A stretch of DNA of 25,083 bases from a virus, in the IMG/VR virus record IMGVR_UViG_3300025141_010114, positions 1 through 25,083 of that record, one strand, 5' to 3'. A model generated the notes under the pieces. The model was not told the origin of the DNA and searched no databases. It worked only from the letters and a program-made list of their open reading frames with translations. A program made the translations under genes and the position numbers. Of this stretch, positions 23,883-25,083 are shown one piece after another. Numbering within the stretch: position 1 is the stretch's first letter; every line of letters starts with the position of its first letter.

Positions 23883-24209
23883 ATGGCAACAGTAATAAGT
23901 TTGAATGAAAGATTAATGGCAGGTAATCCAGTGCTGGATTCTGGTGCAACTATTGTGGCGCATGCAGCTAATACCGCTGGTGCTTTGACTGCACTAATAG
24001 AGGCAGTTGATCTATCATCTGCTAAGTATATTCTAATTTCTAATACATCAGGAGCTAATGCTTACATGCATGACGGCTTGGCTGGTGGCGCAGGGGTTGG
24101 TATTCTACTTGCCCCTAATGCAACACTAGAATTAGAAGTAGCAAATATACCTAGCGATTGGGCACTAGAATGTCCAGGCGGCATATGTTATATAATGGTA
24201 TTACGATAG
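23883..24209 (+). CDS. Small beta-rich virion protein, possible capsid decoration protein
   Basis: This 108-residue protein is mostly strands: SAKYILISNTSGANAYMHDG, a Gly-rich turn (LAGGAGVG), ILLAPNATLELEV and a final GGICYIMVLR. The layout (residue-resolved strand, 'N-S/T-...' turn, G..GI.L.PN..LEL, then an edge strand) resembles a small beta-sandwich type often found as an unnamed structural protein in tailed phages. It has no signal peptide or membrane helix. Its ribosome site is identical over 12 bases to that of the major capsid gene, which hints at high expression and hence a protein needed in many copies. Decoration or surface function is inference. Confidence 0.55.
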   Translation: MATVISLNERLMAGNPVLDSGATIVAHAANTAGALTALIEAVDLSSAKYILISNTSGANAYMHDGLAGGAGVGILLAPNATLELEVANIPSDWALECPGGICYIMVLR

Positions 24210-24221
24210 GAGGAATAGATA

Positions 24222-24542
24222 ATGGCTTTACCATATGAGAGACGCAGAGAGGCTGCTAATGAAATAGAGCGGCGATTAATGGGTGGTACACCGGGAGCAA
24301 GTGCTGCTGGACCACCAATTGAAGAAGGCAAGTTAACCAAGATACCCGGCATTGTTGAGGAAGTTGGACCTCCTGGCATGCCTACGCCGGATGTTGTTGA
24401 GCAACTAGAAGCATTAATTGTTCAGTGGAAACCCAAATCTAAAGAAGGTAAACGATATGAGAAGGATCTACAAAAAGTTGTAGACTCGCTTAAATCATTA
24501 CAACGAGATGTTGAACCTGAATTAGATGTACAGGGGTACTGA
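24222..24542 (+). CDS. Small hypothetical protein, helical with Pro/Gly middle
   Basis: I do not recognise this 106-residue protein. Residues 1-20 form a charged helix (LPYERRREAANEIERRLMGG). A flexible Pro/Gly section runs to about 56, and the last 50 residues are a charged helix pair (VVEQLEALIVQW, then KDLQKVVDSLKSLQRDVEPE). The start is ATG with AGGAGG seven bases upstream in a 12-base gap. The stop TGA lies four bases before the next TTG start. Its setting between a probable virion protein and an XhlA-like protein allows either a minor virion role or a lysis-related one. Confidence 0.6.
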   Translation: MALPYERRREAANEIERRLMGGTPGASAAGPPIEEGKLTKIPGIVEEVGPPGMPTPDVVEQLEALIVQWKPKSKEGKRYEKDLQKVVDSLKSLQRDVEPELDVQGY

Positions 24543-24546
24543 GTGA

Positions 24547-24798
24547 TTGCTTACCGTAAAAGGAACTAAGTTAGTACTAATGGATGAAGACGTCAATACA
24601 GAACTGTTGGATTTTAGATTGAATGCAACCGAAGAAAGGTTGGTTAGTCTAGAAAATCATTTTGAGCGTATGTGCGTGCAGATTTCTGAATTGACAGTCG
24701 TCGTCCAATTACAATCACAGCAACTAGGGATCCTTAAGTGGGTTGCTATGGTGACTTGTGCTGCGCTTATAGGATCAATAGTCAAGGGGTTTATGTAA
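24547..24798 (+). CDS. XhlA-like coiled-coil membrane protein, possible holin partner
   Basis: This 83-residue protein has a coiled coil (about 27-60: LNATEERLVSLENHFERM, then ISELTVVVQLQSQQL) and one C-terminal membrane helix (about 61-82: ILKWVAMVTCAALIGSIVKGF). That is the build of XhlA-type proteins, which act with holin in host lysis in Bacillus phages. The start is uncertain: TTG at 24547 has GGGG about ten bases upstream, while ATG at 24580 gives 72 residues but lacks a well-placed ribosome site. The stop shares TAATG with the next gene. Family membership is judged from architecture only; a virion membrane protein is the alternative. Confidence 0.5.
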   Translation: MLTVKGTKLVLMDEDVNTELLDFRLNATEERLVSLENHFERMCVQISELTVVVQLQSQQLGILKWVAMVTCAALIGSIVKGFM

Positions 24799-24959
24799 TG
24801 ACTCCAACCAAAGCAAAAGCAAGAAGGAAGGCTGGGCTTAAGAAGCTTCTTAAGAAGTTTAAAACCTTTAAAGGTAAGGTTAACTACGTTAAGAAACATA
24901 TACCTGATATTAAAGATCCGGAGGCATTTGTTGTATCTGTTGTAGGTAAGAAGAAGTAA
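24798..24959 (+). CDS. Small Lys-rich basic protein
   Basis: This 53-residue protein starts at the TAATG after the XhlA-like gene, with AAGGGG upstream; a longer reading from 24738 would lie inside that gene and is unlikely. Some 20 residues are Lys or Arg (KAKARRKAGLKKLLKKFK). The C-terminal part, YVKKHIPDIKDPEAFVVSVV, could form a short helix-turn. It could bind DNA or acidic membranes. Its function is unknown. Confidence 0.6.
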   Translation: MTPTKAKARRKAGLKKLLKKFKTFKGKVNYVKKHIPDIKDPEAFVVSVVGKKK

Positions 24960-25083
24960 TGGCTACACAAAAACATGGAAAGGGAAAAGGGTTTCTAGGA
25001 AGCACTGCTGAAGAGGCTATGATAGAAGCCAGACGGGATGCTGCTAGAATGCTGCATGGTATGAGAGGTATTGTCAAACTAGA
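24959..25083 (+). CDS. 5' end of an unrecognised gene running off the window
   Basis: It begins at a TAATG overlap and reads through to the right edge (41 full codons). The visible part starts with a basic Gly/Lys stretch (ATQKHGKGKGFLGS) followed by a helix (EEAMIEARRDAARMLHGMRG). There is too little for a call. Confidence 0.55.
   Translation, partial: MATQKHGKGKGFLGSTAEEAMIEARRDAARMLHGMRGIVKL

Noticed and set aside
1-25083. CRISPR arrays, tRNA genes, integrase or transposase
   Set aside because: No regularly spaced repeats, cloverleaf-like sequence or recombinase motifs were seen in either strand; nearly all sequence is accounted for by virion genes.

Overview
The window is a stretch of tailed-phage genome of the short-tailed (podovirus) type, probably from an uncultured phage or prophage. 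It is AT-rich. Every supported gene lies on the + strand and the genes are packed almost end to end. The layout is the virion assembly module: DNA packaging, capsid, portal and connector, tail nozzle and adhesins, internal ejection proteins, then the start of what looks like a lysis region. I saw no tRNA, rRNA, CRISPR array, insertion sequence, integrase or host gene. The host cannot be named from the sequence. AGA/AGG arginine codons and frequent CTAG argue mildly against an enterobacterial host.

Region by region: 1-112 is the tail end of an unrecognised gene. 119-1974 holds the terminase large subunit and a small helix-turn-helix protein that may be the small terminase. 1975-2061 is the longest non-coding leader. 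2062-4305 carries scaffold and major capsid protein, closed by a strong intrinsic terminator at 4335-4376. 4390-7691 carries a one-helix membrane protein, a Gly/Ala-rich protein, the portal and a head-tail adaptor. 7691-14164 carries a 1037-residue nozzle-like protein and three probable spike or adhesin components. 14195-23855 carries three proteins of 176, 663 and 2377 residues whose order and small-medium-large sizes match the T7 inner core and ejection proteins gp14, gp15 and gp16. 23883-25083 carries small genes, including a possible capsid or virion surface protein and an XhlA-like membrane protein.

The genes work together as follows. The scaffold shapes the capsid shell around the portal. 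The terminase fills it with DNA. The adaptor and nozzle close the portal and form the short tail, and the adhesins bind the host. The internal proteins leave through the tail to build the DNA channel across the envelope. At least eight gene junctions are TAATG stop/start overlaps, so translation is probably coupled. Three highly expressed or transcript-leading genes instead have separate leaders with strong ribosome sites.

The points most worth a second look are the 2377-residue internal protein with a recently duplicated internal module, the order of capsid before portal with two unassigned genes between, the odd terminase start, and the marked codon-usage contrast of the capsid gene. No wholly new defence or regulatory system is evident. 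The novelty lies in divergent virion proteins.
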